A stretch of DNA of 64,000 bases from Clostridium uliginosum (GTDB lineage Bacteria; Bacillota; Clostridia; Clostridiales; Clostridiaceae), in assembly GCF_900112485.1 (NCBI RefSeq), contig NZ_FOMG01000009.1, positions 62,001 through 126,000 on the forward strand, written 5' to 3'. Of the stretch, positions 34,437-43,220 are shown piece by piece. The stretch's first letter is position 1; the number at the start of each line of letters is the position of its first letter. The notes below the pieces were generated by a model that saw nothing but the letters and a program-made list of their open reading frames with translations, did not search any database and was not told the origin of the DNA. A program made the translations under genes and the position numbers.

Positions 34437-36443
34437 GTGAATTATAATCTTGATAAATATCAAACCAAAGCAGTAGTTGCAAAAGATAAAAATGCTTTAG
34501 TGGTTGCAGCACCTGGTTCGGGAAAAACTACAGTTATAATTAATAGAGTAAATCATTTAGTTGTTAATAGGAGAATTAACAATGGGAATATTATAATAAT
34601 CACATTTACAAAAGCAGCAGCAAAAAATATGAAGCATAGGTATGAAAAAACTTTTAATAGAAATGAATCTCCTTTTTTTGGGACATTTCATGGACTATTT
34701 TATAAAATTCTTTTAAGGACAGGAATAAAGATAGAAATATTGGAGGGAGGAATAACTCATAAAATAATAAGCAATGTTTTAAGTAAATATTTTGATGATA
34801 TTAATGAAGATAAAATAAAAGAAGTTATAAATAATATTTCATTATATAAAACATCCAGAACATCAATGAATGATTTTAAGCCATCTATATCAAGAGAGAT
34901 TTTTGAAGATGCTATCGAAAAATATGAAGAATATAAAACAGAAAATGGAAAAATGGATTTTGATGATTTAGCAATAGAGGCTTTAAATTTACTGCAAGAA
35001 AATGAAAAAATCCTTTTAAGTTACAGAAAGTTATTTAGATATATGCTAGTTGATGAATTTCAAGATTGTGATGAATTACAAATTGACTTTTTAAAACTTA
35101 TAAATGAAGGAGAGAATAATTCACTTTTTGCAGTTGGAGATGAAGATCAGTGTATTTATTCTTTTAGAGGATCAAGACCTAAATACATGGTTACTTTTAA
35201 CGAGATTTTTAAAGAGGGGAAAAAACATTATTTATCAGTTAATTATAGAAGCAAGCAAAATATAGTAGAAAAATCTAAAGAGCTAATAAAATTTAATAAA
35301 GAAAGAAATAGTAAAGAAATCCTATCAAACAAAGAAGAAGAGGGAATAATTAAATTATTTACTCCATATAATGAAAAATCTCAAGGTGATATTTTATCCC
35401 AATTGATTGAAGAAGAAAAGAAGTATGATGCTAAATATGAAGAAAATGCAATTCTTTATAGAACGAATATGGAATCTATGAGCATAATTGATGCTTTAAC
35501 TAAAAGACATATTCCGTTTACGTTATTAGATAGACAATATAATTTTTTTGAACATTTTATATGCAAGGATTTAATAGCATATTTGAAATTGTCAATAAAT
35601 AGATTTGATAGAGAGAGCTTTTTGAAAGTTATCAATAAGCCATTTAGATATATAAGTAAAAGTAACTTAGATTATATAAGGAAATATAAGTTTGAAGAAG
35701 ATCCTTTTGACATAATAATAGATAAAGACGATACACCCCCTTTCCAAAGAAAGAAGCTTGATTATTTAAAGAAGGATTTTAATTATTTAAATAAAATTTC
35801 TCTTGGCTCAGCAATTTCATATATAGTTATGGATTTAGAGTATATAGATTACTTAAAATCTTATGGAGAAAAATTTAATCAAAGTTTAGAGGATTTGGAA
35901 AATGTGGTAGAAGATTTTAAATTATCAGCTGAAGGATTTAAGACTATTTTTGAATTTTTAGCTCATATTGAAGACGTTAAAGAAGAAATAGAATTAAGCA
36001 AAAGGAAGGAAAAAAGAGAAGGGGTAATATTAAGTACAATACATGGTGTAAAGGGAATGGAGTTTAAAAATGTTTATGTTATAAACTGCAATGAAGATAC
36101 CATGCCTCATTCTTCTAGTAAAGAAGATAACTTAGAAGAAGAGAGAAGATTATTTTATGTTGGGATAACTAGAGCAATAAATAATTTATATCTATTTGCA
36201 CCAAGGAATAGAAGAGGAGATTTAAAAGAGATTTCAAGATTCATAGGGGAAGCAGGATTTGATAAGTTACCTAAGGATACTTATGGATACGATGTGGGAA
36301 ATAAGATAATGCATAGCACTTATGGAGCAGGAGAAATAGAATCTCTTGAAGATGAGAAGATAAGTGTGAAATTTAATGATGGGGTTAATAGAAGTTTTTC
36401 TTTGAAGGTGTTAGTTGAAAATAATTTGATAAAGAAAATTTAA
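34437..36443 (+). CDS. UvrD/Rep-family DNA helicase
   Basis: 668 residues, superfamily-1 3'-5' helicase. Walker A APGSGKTT (25-32), ITFTKAAAKNMKHR (Ia), GTFHGLF, VDEFQDCD (II), AVGDEDQCIYSFRGSRP (III), VNYRS, ILYRTN (IV), STIHGVKGMEFKNVYVINCNEDTMP (V) and EEERRLFYVGITRA (VI). A C-terminal KOW-like tail (MHSTYGAGEIESLEDEKISV) as in PcrA/UvrD. GTG start behind AGGGG. Shorter than PcrA (about 740), so probably an accessory paralogue. Confidence 0.92.
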   Translation: MNYNLDKYQTKAVVAKDKNALVVAAPGSGKTTVIINRVNHLVVNRRINNGNIIIITFTKAAAKNMKHRYEKTFNRNESPFFGTFHGLFYKILLRTGIKIEILEGGITHKIISNVLSKYFDDINEDKIKEVINNISLYKTSRTSMNDFKPSISREIFEDAIEKYEEYKTENGKMDFDDLAIEALNLLQENEKILLSYRKLFRYMLVDEFQDCDELQIDFLKLINEGENNSLFAVGDEDQCIYSFRGSRPKYMVTFNEIFKEGKKHYLSVNYRSKQNIVEKSKELIKFNKERNSKEILSNKEEEGIIKLFTPYNEKSQGDILSQLIEEEKKYDAKYEENAILYRTNMESMSIIDALTKRHIPFTLLDRQYNFFEHFICKDLIAYLKLSINRFDRESFLKVINKPFRYISKSNLDYIRKYKFEEDPFDIIIDKDDTPPFQRKKLDYLKKDFNYLNKISLGSAISYIVMDLEYIDYLKSYGEKFNQSLEDLENVVEDFKLSAEGFKTIFEFLAHIEDVKEEIELSKRKEKREGVILSTIHGVKGMEFKNVYVINCNEDTMPHSSSKEDNLEEERRLFYVGITRAINNLYLFAPRNRRGDLKEISRFIGEAGFDKLPKDTYGYDVGNKIMHSTYGAGEIESLEDEKISVKFNDGVNRSFSLKVLVENNLIKKI

Positions 36444-36486
36444 TGCAATAATATAAATAATATGTATTATATAAATAAATTAAAAT

Positions 36487-36541
36487 GTGGCATCTTAAAA
36501 TATAAAATTCGTATTTACATTTTGAGATGCTACCTTTTTTT
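36487..36541 (+). terminator. Terminator of the UvrD-like gene
   Basis: GTGGCATCTTAAAATATAAA pairs with TTTACATTTTGAGATGCTAC, then CTTTTTTT. Its T-run overlaps the stop of the convergent MFS gene. Confidence 0.85.
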
Positions 36542-37772
36542 ATCCTAATTTATTAGAAGATGTACAGTTATTATTAAATTTAATTTTACTTTTATTTGTT
36601 TTTATTTTTGAATATATTAATTTTATAGAGAAAATTAAAGATGCAATTGCTAAAACAATGCTTGCGCCAAAGTAAATATATCGGTATCCATAACTAATTA
36701 CAACACTTCCCCACATAATTGATCCAATACCATATCCACCATCTAATAAAGCATAAAAGATGGCATTTGCCATGCCTCTCATATCTTTGCTTACTGTATT
36801 TATAATCATCACATTAATAATAGGTAATAAAGTTCCCATCATAATCCCACAGAAGAATCCAAACGTAATCAACATTGAAGTGGTTTTTACCATTGATATG
36901 CCTAAAATCATCATTGAAAATACAGGCAATCCAATGAATAATACTGTATTCATACCTAATCTATTAACAATCTGATTAATAAACAATCTTGATACTAATA
37001 TTCCTAATGCATTAATAGTGAAAAATAGTCCAATACTTCCAAATCCTAAATAAATTCCATATAAAGCAGTAAATGAAAGAATTGTGCTTTCTGCAACTGC
37101 TGCTAAAAATAGAATTAATCCAGGAATGATTATTTTTCTTCCCCAAGAAGAAATGGTTATTTTATCATCTTTTTGCTTTTTGTAAATAGTTGTATTTGTT
37201 TTATTTTCATATGAAAGAGCAAAAGATATTACAAGTGTAATTATAGATACAATAAACGTGGTGATAAATAATAAATGAAAATCTTCATAATCATTTCCTA
37301 CAATTTTCAATGCAATAGAAGGACCTATAGCAGTAGTTATTGTAAGACCTACCCCTGTATATCCTATTCCTTCAAGTAGCCTGGATTCAGGCGTAACATC
37401 AGTCACAATAGTTGCTATAGCAGTGGATGATATACCAAATCCTATTCCCTGTAATGCTCTAAAAACTAAAATCCAAAAAATTTGGTCAGTAAAAGCATAA
37501 GAAATAGTTGCAAAAGCAGTAATAAATATACCTAATAATAATATTTTTTTTCTTCCAAGTTTATCTAATAGTTTTCCTGCAAATAATCTTATAATTAAAG
37601 AAGACAGTGTAAATACACCTGTCATTAATCCTGCATATGAATCAACCTGCGTTATTTTCTTTGCATAAATAGATATAGTTGATAATAATAAATTACAAGT
37701 TAAGTTAACTCCAATAGTAATAATAAGAGCCAATATAAAATGTTTAGCCCATAATTTTTCTTTTTGTTGCAT
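36540..37772 (-). CDS. MFS transporter, 12 helices, substrate unknown
   Basis: 410 residues with twelve hydrophobic segments. Motif A AGKLLDKLGRKKILLLG between helices 2 and 3, and RALQGIGFGISSTAIATIV in helix 4 are typical of drug or metabolite exporters. Start placed at 37772 (MQQKEKLW) because AAGGAGAT lies 8 nt upstream; longer forms lack an SD and would begin at the edge of a palindrome. Divergent from the Crp/Fnr-type regulator, with a 46-bp palindrome between them, suggesting control by that regulator. Confidence 0.9.
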   Translation of the reverse strand: MQQKEKLWAKHFILALIITIGVNLTCNLLLSTISIYAKKITQVDSYAGLMTGVFTLSSLIIRLFAGKLLDKLGRKKILLLGIFITAFATISYAFTDQIFWILVFRALQGIGFGISSTAIATIVTDVTPESRLLEGIGYTGVGLTITTAIGPSIALKIVGNDYEDFHLLFITTFIVSIITLVISFALSYENKTNTTIYKKQKDDKITISSWGRKIIIPGLILFLAAVAESTILSFTALYGIYLGFGSIGLFFTINALGILVSRLFINQIVNRLGMNTVLFIGLPVFSMMILGISMVKTTSMLITFGFFCGIMMGTLLPIINVMIINTVSKDMRGMANAIFYALLDGGYGIGSIMWGSVVISYGYRYIYFGASIVLAIASLIFSIKLIYSKIKTNKSKIKFNNNCTSSNKLG

Positions 37773-37822
37773 TTCTAGGTATCTCCTTAGATTGTAAAAT
37801 TTCACTATCGATTTTAACATTA

Positions 37823-37868
37823 AACTTGTGAATAGATTGTAGTCCATGCTACAATCTATTCACAAGTT
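37823..37868. promoter_or_regulatory. 46-bp palindrome between divergent MFS and Crp/Fnr genes
   Basis: Perfect 20-bp arms (AACTTGTGAATAGATTGTAG and its complement) around TCCATG. Each arm has TTGTGAA, reminiscent of half of a TGTGA-N6-TCACA Crp site but widely spaced. No gene ends here, so an operator is more likely than a terminator. Confidence 0.6.
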
Positions 37869-37870
37869 AA

Positions 37871-37920
37871 GGAACATGAAAGAAACTAGCTGATTTACTT
37901 GTTAGTTTTTTGAATTTGCC
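37871..37920 (-). repeat. Family-1 palindrome, short form, TAA/TAA flanks
   Basis: 50 bp, GGAACATGAAAGAAACTAGC to TAGTTTTTTGAATTTGCC; direct TAA at 37868-37870 and 37921-37923. It abuts the palindrome before it. Confidence 0.75.
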
Positions 37921-37938
37921 TAAAAAGGGGGTTGTGCT

Positions 37939-38616
37939 ATGTTTAATCATTATAAACATTCACATAAAGCGTCTATGCATATTGATTCTAATCTATATGA
38001 AATATTTGAAAAAGCGGGTACCATACAAAGATATAAAAAAAATGAAATTATTTATTTTCAAGAAGATCCAGCAGAAAAGTTTTATATTATTAAATCGGGA
38101 CGTGTTAGAATCTTTTTAGTTTCTAAAGAAGGAACTGAATTAACAATTGAAATTTTAAGAGAAGGTAAATTGTTTGGTGAATCATCTTATTTTAGTTATG
38201 CATCACGACTAACTTCTGTTAATGCAGTTACCGATGTAGAGTTGGTATCGGTAGATTTAGAACAGCTACTGCCATACTTAACTAAATATCCAAATATAAT
38301 GGTTCAAATGTTTTATTTTATGTCATTGACGGTTCATAATTTATCTATTCAAGTTAATAGTATGGCCTTTTTACAAGCAGATAAAAAGGTTGCACAATTA
38401 CTGTTAAGATTAGGTGCTAATTTTAAGAAAAATAAAAATGATACGTCTTATATGATTGATTATACTCATGAAGAGATTGCACAGCTTATTGGGTGTTGCA
38501 GAGTTACAGTAACCAAAATATTAAATAAATTTGTAAAAGAAAATTGGATTGCATTAGAATATAGAAATATTATTATCATAAATGAAGAAGCATTAAAACA
38601 TTTTGCATTTTTATAG
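37939..38616 (+). CDS. Crp/Fnr-family transcriptional regulator
   Basis: 225 residues. Cyclic-nucleotide-binding-like beta roll (about 25-130: NEIIYFQEDPAEKFYIIKSG, GKLFGESSYF), dimer helix, and a C-terminal winged helix with YTHEEIAQLIGCCRVTVTKI (about 172-191). No N-terminal cysteine cluster, so it is not an Fnr-type iron-sulfur sensor. SD AAAGGGGG. Divergent from the MFS gene, its probable target. The effector is unknown. Confidence 0.88.
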   Translation: MFNHYKHSHKASMHIDSNLYEIFEKAGTIQRYKKNEIIYFQEDPAEKFYIIKSGRVRIFLVSKEGTELTIEILREGKLFGESSYFSYASRLTSVNAVTDVELVSVDLEQLLPYLTKYPNIMVQMFYFMSLTVHNLSIQVNSMAFLQADKKVAQLLLRLGANFKKNKNDTSYMIDYTHEEIAQLIGCCRVTVTKILNKFVKENWIALEYRNIIIINEEALKHFAFL

Positions 38617-38714
38617 TAAGTATCTCATGCTAAATTTAATAAGTTGAGAGATAGCAAAGTAGATGTCTTTTTTATATAAAATAATAACGATAATAGTATA
38701 TAATAAATAAATTA

Positions 38715-38901
38715 AGAAATAGGACAAATATTGCTCAATAAACTAGGGAAATCATACTAAGTACTTCTAATATTTGAAGTTGTACCCAAAACAGTTTGCT
38801 CCAAAGATAACTTTGGACAAACAATTTTGGAACAACTACAAATAAAGAAATACTAAGCATGATTTTCCAATGCTTATTTCACAATTATTTGTCCTATTTC
38901 T
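38715..38901. repeat. Third palindromic element, related to long family 2
   Basis: 187 bp with 15-bp perfect termini AGAAATAGGACAAAT / ATTTGTCCTATTTCT. Inner stem GTTTGCTCCAAAG / CTTTGGACAAAC corresponds to the inner stem of the element at 3847. No clear target duplication. It is the only structure in gap 38617-39194; the 290 bp after it are AT-rich with nothing recognisable. Confidence 0.65.
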
Positions 38902-39194
38902 GATTTTACAGTTCACTACTACAATGCATAAATTAAAATGTCTTATATGAATTTATGAATAAAAGAAGGGATTGATTAATATTTATAGAATTATATTATT
39001 TAGAAGAATGTGAAAACATTTACAAATTTTATATAACCTTAAAAAATATTAAACATAATTTTAATATATATATTCTAGAAATCATTGTTTATTTGAATTT
39101 ATTCAGTATCTTTATTATTTATTTAGAGGTTAACCATATAAATAATAAATTATATTAATTAGAATATATATACTAAGAAAGATAAGGTGAGGAT

Positions 39195-39293
39195 ATGAAT
39201 AAAGAGATTATTATATTAGTAGTAACTGTAGCTATACTTGGTGTTTTTAGAAGTATTTTTAACCCTAAAAAAAATGATAAAGTTGATAAATAA
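39195..39293 (+). CDS. 32-residue membrane peptide
   Basis: ATG at 39195 with SD AAGGTGAGG 5 nt upstream, stop TAA at 39291. Begins MNKEIIILVVTVAILGVFRS and ends in a charged tail (NPKKNDKVDK). A single hydrophobic helix with a basic tail, the usual style of small regulatory or structural membrane peptides. Not recognised as a family; support comes from the SD, the hydrophobic/charged layout and its isolated position. Confidence 0.55.
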   Translation: MNKEIIILVVTVAILGVFRSIFNPKKNDKVDK

Positions 39294-39337
39294 ATATTTC
39301 ATATTCCTAAATGTAAAGAGTAGGTTATTTATTATTA

Positions 39338-39494
39338 GGCACATGAAAGAAAATGATAGATCAAAGATGCGTCGTATATTTAGTGTAAGGGCAAGGAGGC
39401 AAGTTCAGTTAATAGCGGCTATTAGCTAAATTTGCCAACATAGTATGATACTAAATAGACAAGCATACTGGTCTATTATTTTTTTGAATGTGCC
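39338..39494 (-). repeat. Family-1 palindromic element, archetype, TTA/TTA flanks
   Basis: 157 bp, GGCACATGAAAGAAAATGAT to TATTTTTTTGAATGTGCC, direct TTA at 39335-39337 and 39495-39497. Inner stem GGCAAGTTCAGTTAATAGC / GCTATTAGCTAAATTTGCC. Best-preserved medium copy. Confidence 0.85.
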
Positions 39495-39574
39495 TTAAAT
39501 CATGATAATAAATAATCTACTCTTTTTTGATTTTAATCTTTTTATAGTAAAATATATAGTATAATTAGATGGAT

Positions 39575-39606
39575 AATAATTGGTCTGTTATTTTATTTTA
39601 TATGCC
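39575..39606. repeat. Solo family-1 end
   Basis: TGGTCTGTTATTTTATTTTA then TATGCC and TTA; only the right half is present. Confidence 0.4.
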
Positions 39607-39658
39607 TTAATTGAATGTAAGTACGTTATAATATATAATTTAAAGTAGATTTGTGTAA

Positions 39659-39719
39659 GTCATTGTAAAATAGTACAAAAAAGACAAGAAGACTGACTAG
39701 TTATTTATTTAGAGATGCA
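39659..39719 (-). repeat. Family-1 variant, deletion form, TAA/TAA flanks
   Basis: 61 bp, GTCATTGTAAAATAGTAC to GACTAGTTATTTATTTAGAG-ATGCA; same subfamily as 19947-20102 with the interior lost. Direct TAA at 39656-39658 and 39720-39722. Confidence 0.6.
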
Positions 39720-39765
39720 TAAAATGTTAATAAATATTAGATTAAAAGATAAAGGTTGTGTTTAG

Positions 39766-41913
39766 ATGGAATTAAAAAATTTTAATCCAAAAGATATAAT
39801 TTTTTCATTAGATATAGGAACAAGATCCATTATAGGAACTGTTGGAGTAATAAGAGATAAAAAATTTGAAGTTGTATATGAAGAATATATGGAGCATGAA
39901 GAAAGGGCGATGATAGATGGCCAGATTCATGATATTACTTTAGTAGCAAGTGTTGTTGAAAAAGTTAAAAAAAGAATTGAAGAAGAAATAGGAATTAATT
40001 TAAATGAAGTATCTATAGCAGCTGCAGGTAGATTTTTAAGAACTGTAAATGCAAAAGCAGAAATTGAATTAGATGCAGATCAAGAGATAGATAAAGAACT
40101 TGTAAGGAGTCTTGAACTAAGTGCAGTAAAAAATGCTGAAGAAGAAATAAATAATGCAACAGAAGGAAAACTATATTGTGTTGGATATTCGGTTAAAAGT
40201 TTTTATTTAAATGGTTTTCTTATATCTAACTTAATAGGACATAAGGGAGAGAAAATAGAAAGTGATGTAATTGCAACATTTTTGCCAAGATCCGTTGTGG
40301 ATTCTCTTTATTCAGTAATGAATAAGGTTAATTTAAAAGTTACTAATTTAACGTTAGAGCCTATTGCAGCAATTGAAGCTGCAATCCCTAAAAATTTAAG
40401 ATTATTAAATATAGCTTTAGTTGATATTGGAGCTGGAACTTCGGATATTGCTATAAGTTACAAAGAAGCAATATCAGCATATGGAATGGTTCCAATGGCT
40501 GGCGATGAGGTTACTGAAATTATAGCACAAGAGTATTTAGTGGATTTTAACACTGCTGAAGTTATTAAAAGATCTGTAAATGAATCAAAAGAAGTTTCAT
40601 ATATGGATGTGTTAGGTCTTGAAAATATAATACCATCAGAAAGTGTTTTAAAATTAGTTAATCCTATCGTTAAAAAAATATCAGAAGAGATTGCCAGTAA
40701 AATATTAGAGCTAAATGGTAATAAGTCACCTAGTGCTGTATTTTTAGTTGGAGGAGGAGCACATACTCCAGGACTTTTAAATGCAATTGCTACTAATTTA
40801 AATTTACCAGCTCAAAGAATTGCAATTAAGGATAGAAAATCTATTACAGAATGTGTAGCTGATAATAATTTAGGAAGTGCAGGGGTAACAGTTATTGGTA
40901 TAGGATTAATAGCTTTAAGAAATTTAGGTACTGATTTTATTGATGTTATATTAAATGATTCACCTGTTAGTTTATTTAATTCACATAAGCATACCGTAAT
41001 GGATGTATTGCTTCAATCAGGAATAAATCCAGCACTATTAATAGGTAAGAATGGAAAGAGTGTAAGATTTAAATATAATGGACGTAAGAGAATTGTTTTT
41101 GGTGAATATGGAGTTAGTGCTAAGATAATTATAAATGGAAATGAGGCTACATTAGAAACAGAGGTTAAGGCTAATGACAATCTAATTGTAGAATATGCTA
41201 AAAATGGAAATAATGCTAAGCCTGAAATTGCAGATTATATTAGTAATATAAATTCTATTTCAATTTATATTAATGATGAACTTATAAATTTAGATCCTGT
41301 AGTAACAGTAAATGAAGAACAAAAAGATATAAGTGAATTTTTAAAAAATGGTGATGAAGTCAATGTATTTATACCTAATAAGATTGCGAATATAAAAAGG
41401 TATGTATTAAATGAAGAAAACGTAATGTTGTTTAAAGATTATATATTATTAGAAGATGATTATGAACTTGAAGAAGGGGATAAAATCATTAAGAAAGATA
41501 ATACTTATGTAGATGATAATATACAAGGTGATACTTATGTAGATGGTAACATACAAGATAATATTTGTTTGGATGAAAATTTAGAAGATTATGATTCTTC
41601 TAAACAGGATTTAGATGATAAAGATATAGTAATTGATGATGAAGATAAATTAGAAGTAGCTATTGACAGCACCAAGTATGATAAAAGTAAAGAATTTAAA
41701 GAAGAAGTCTCTAAGATGAAAGTTATTGTAAATGGTAAAGAAGTAATATTACAGGGCAAAAGTGAGTATGTATTTGTAGATGTATTTGATTATATAGATT
41801 TTGATTTAACAGTTTCAAAAGGAATAATAAATGTGAAGTTAAATGGAGAAAATGCAGCATATACAGCTAAAATAAATGAGGGTGATGTTATAGAAATTTT
41901 TTGGTCAAATTAA
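39766..41913 (+). CDS. FtsA/PilM-like actin-fold ATPase with long C-terminal extension
   Basis: 715 residues. The N-terminal 390 residues follow FtsA: phosphate-1 IFSLDIGTRSIIGTVG, the SHS2/1C insertion (NEVSIAAAGRFLRTVNAKAE), LVDIGAGTSDIAI (about 218-230), MAGDEVTEII, and VFLVGGGAHTPGL. The remaining 320 residues are Asn/Asp-rich with strands and an acidic linker (DDKDIVIDDEDKLEVAID) containing a short repeat DNTYVDDNIQGDTYVDGNIQ. Ordinary FtsA is about 420 residues and ends in an amphipathic helix, absent here, so this is a paralogue of unknown job. SD is weak. Confidence 0.8.
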   Translation: MELKNFNPKDIIFSLDIGTRSIIGTVGVIRDKKFEVVYEEYMEHEERAMIDGQIHDITLVASVVEKVKKRIEEEIGINLNEVSIAAAGRFLRTVNAKAEIELDADQEIDKELVRSLELSAVKNAEEEINNATEGKLYCVGYSVKSFYLNGFLISNLIGHKGEKIESDVIATFLPRSVVDSLYSVMNKVNLKVTNLTLEPIAAIEAAIPKNLRLLNIALVDIGAGTSDIAISYKEAISAYGMVPMAGDEVTEIIAQEYLVDFNTAEVIKRSVNESKEVSYMDVLGLENIIPSESVLKLVNPIVKKISEEIASKILELNGNKSPSAVFLVGGGAHTPGLLNAIATNLNLPAQRIAIKDRKSITECVADNNLGSAGVTVIGIGLIALRNLGTDFIDVILNDSPVSLFNSHKHTVMDVLLQSGINPALLIGKNGKSVRFKYNGRKRIVFGEYGVSAKIIINGNEATLETEVKANDNLIVEYAKNGNNAKPEIADYISNINSISIYINDELINLDPVVTVNEEQKDISEFLKNGDEVNVFIPNKIANIKRYVLNEENVMLFKDYILLEDDYELEEGDKIIKKDNTYVDDNIQGDTYVDGNIQDNICLDENLEDYDSSKQDLDDKDIVIDDEDKLEVAIDSTKYDKSKEFKEEVSKMKVIVNGKEVILQGKSEYVFVDVFDYIDFDLTVSKGIINVKLNGENAAYTAKINEGDVIEIFWSN

Positions 41914-41930
41914 TTGGGGAGGACTATATA

Positions 41931-43112
41931 ATGATAGATTTTAATAAAGAAGCAAATGCAATAAAAGATGAGTTAATAGAAATAAGAAGAGACTTGCATG
42001 AACATCCAGAGGTTGGATTTGAAGAGGTTAGAACTTCAGAAGTTATTAAAAGCTTTTTAAAAAAACAGGAAATTTTGTATACTGAAGTATCTAAAACTGG
42101 AGTTTGTGGAATTATAAAAGGGGAAAAAGAAGGGGATACTAAAACAATAGCATTAAGAGCAGATATGGATGCACTTCCTATCCAAGATAAAAAGATTTGT
42201 GACTATAGTTCAAAGGTGAGTGGTAAAATGCATGCATGTGGGCATGATGCACATACCACAATACTTCTTGGAGTTGCAAAAATATTAAATAAGTATAAGA
42301 ATTTATTTAGTGGAAATATAAAATTTATATTTGAACCAGCTGAAGAAACAGTTGGTGGAGCTAGGTATATGATAAAAGAAAATGTTTTAGAAAATCCTAA
42401 AGTTGACTGTATATTAGGACTTCATGTTGATGAAAGCGTAAAGGTTGGAAGTATTGAGATAAAAAAAGGTGTGGTTAATGCAGCATCAAATCCATTTACT
42501 ATAAAAATAACTGGTCAAGGGGGACATGGTGCATCACCTCATACTACTGTTGATCCTGTAGTTATAGCAAGTCATATAGTTATAGCACTTCAAAGTATTG
42601 TAAGTAGAGAAATATCTCCTGTAAACCCAGCTGTTATTACTGTTGGAACTATTCATGGAGGAACAGCTCAAAACATTATTCCAGGAGAAGTTAAATTAAG
42701 TGGAATAATTAGAACGATGACTAAAGAAGATAGGCAATTTGCAATAGACAGATTAAAAGAAATTGTAAATGGAATTGCATTAGCATCAAGAGCCAAAGCT
42801 GAAATAGAAATAGAAGAAAGTTATCCTTGTCTTTATAATAATGATGATATGGTTAGTTTAGTTAGAGAATCATCAAGTCATATTTTGGGAGCAGACAATG
42901 TATTAGAGCAAAAGGCACCTCATATGGGTGTTGAAAGCTTTGCATATTTTGCTATGGAAAAGCCAGGAGCATTTTATTTTTTAGGTTCAGGAAATAAGGA
43001 TAAGAAAACTACAGAACCTGCACATAGCAATTTGTTCAATATAGATGAAGATTGCATACCACTTGGAGTAGCAGTACAATGTTTATCTGCATTTAATTAC
43101 TTGACAAAGTAA
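41931..43112 (+). CDS. M20-family amidohydrolase (N-acyl amino acid / hippurate type)
   Basis: 393 residues, zinc-type hydrolase that cleaves N-acyl groups from amino acids. Metal-binding motifs MHACGHDAHTTILLG and EPAEETVGGA, dimerisation domain near 190-300 (GQGGHGASPHTTVDPV), and GVESFAYF towards the end. Start at 41931 because GGGGAGGA lies 9 nt upstream; the earlier in-frame start overlaps the preceding gene and lacks an SD. Follows the FtsA-like gene by 17 bp. Confidence 0.9.
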   Translation: MIDFNKEANAIKDELIEIRRDLHEHPEVGFEEVRTSEVIKSFLKKQEILYTEVSKTGVCGIIKGEKEGDTKTIALRADMDALPIQDKKICDYSSKVSGKMHACGHDAHTTILLGVAKILNKYKNLFSGNIKFIFEPAEETVGGARYMIKENVLENPKVDCILGLHVDESVKVGSIEIKKGVVNAASNPFTIKITGQGGHGASPHTTVDPVVIASHIVIALQSIVSREISPVNPAVITVGTIHGGTAQNIIPGEVKLSGIIRTMTKEDRQFAIDRLKEIVNGIALASRAKAEIEIEESYPCLYNNDDMVSLVRESSSHILGADNVLEQKAPHMGVESFAYFAMEKPGAFYFLGSGNKDKKTTEPAHSNLFNIDEDCIPLGVAVQCLSAFNYLTK

Positions 43113-43149
43113 CAAAATAAGATTAATCTAACCAATGTTATAAAATTAT

Positions 43150-43188
43150 GGCATATGAAAGAAAATAGCAAGTAAAAGCTACAATGCC
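43150..43188 (-). repeat. Family-1 palindrome, short form
   Basis: 39 bp, GGCATATGAAAGAAAATAGC to ACAATGCC; left TAT, right TAA. It sits between two genes of one transcription unit. Confidence 0.55.
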
Positions 43189-43220
43189 TAAACCAAAAGA
43201 AAAACTAGGAGTGATAATAT

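Noticed and set aside
39238-39429. 63-residue ORF
   Set aside because: Overlaps the 32-residue peptide and continues into a family-1 element; no SD.
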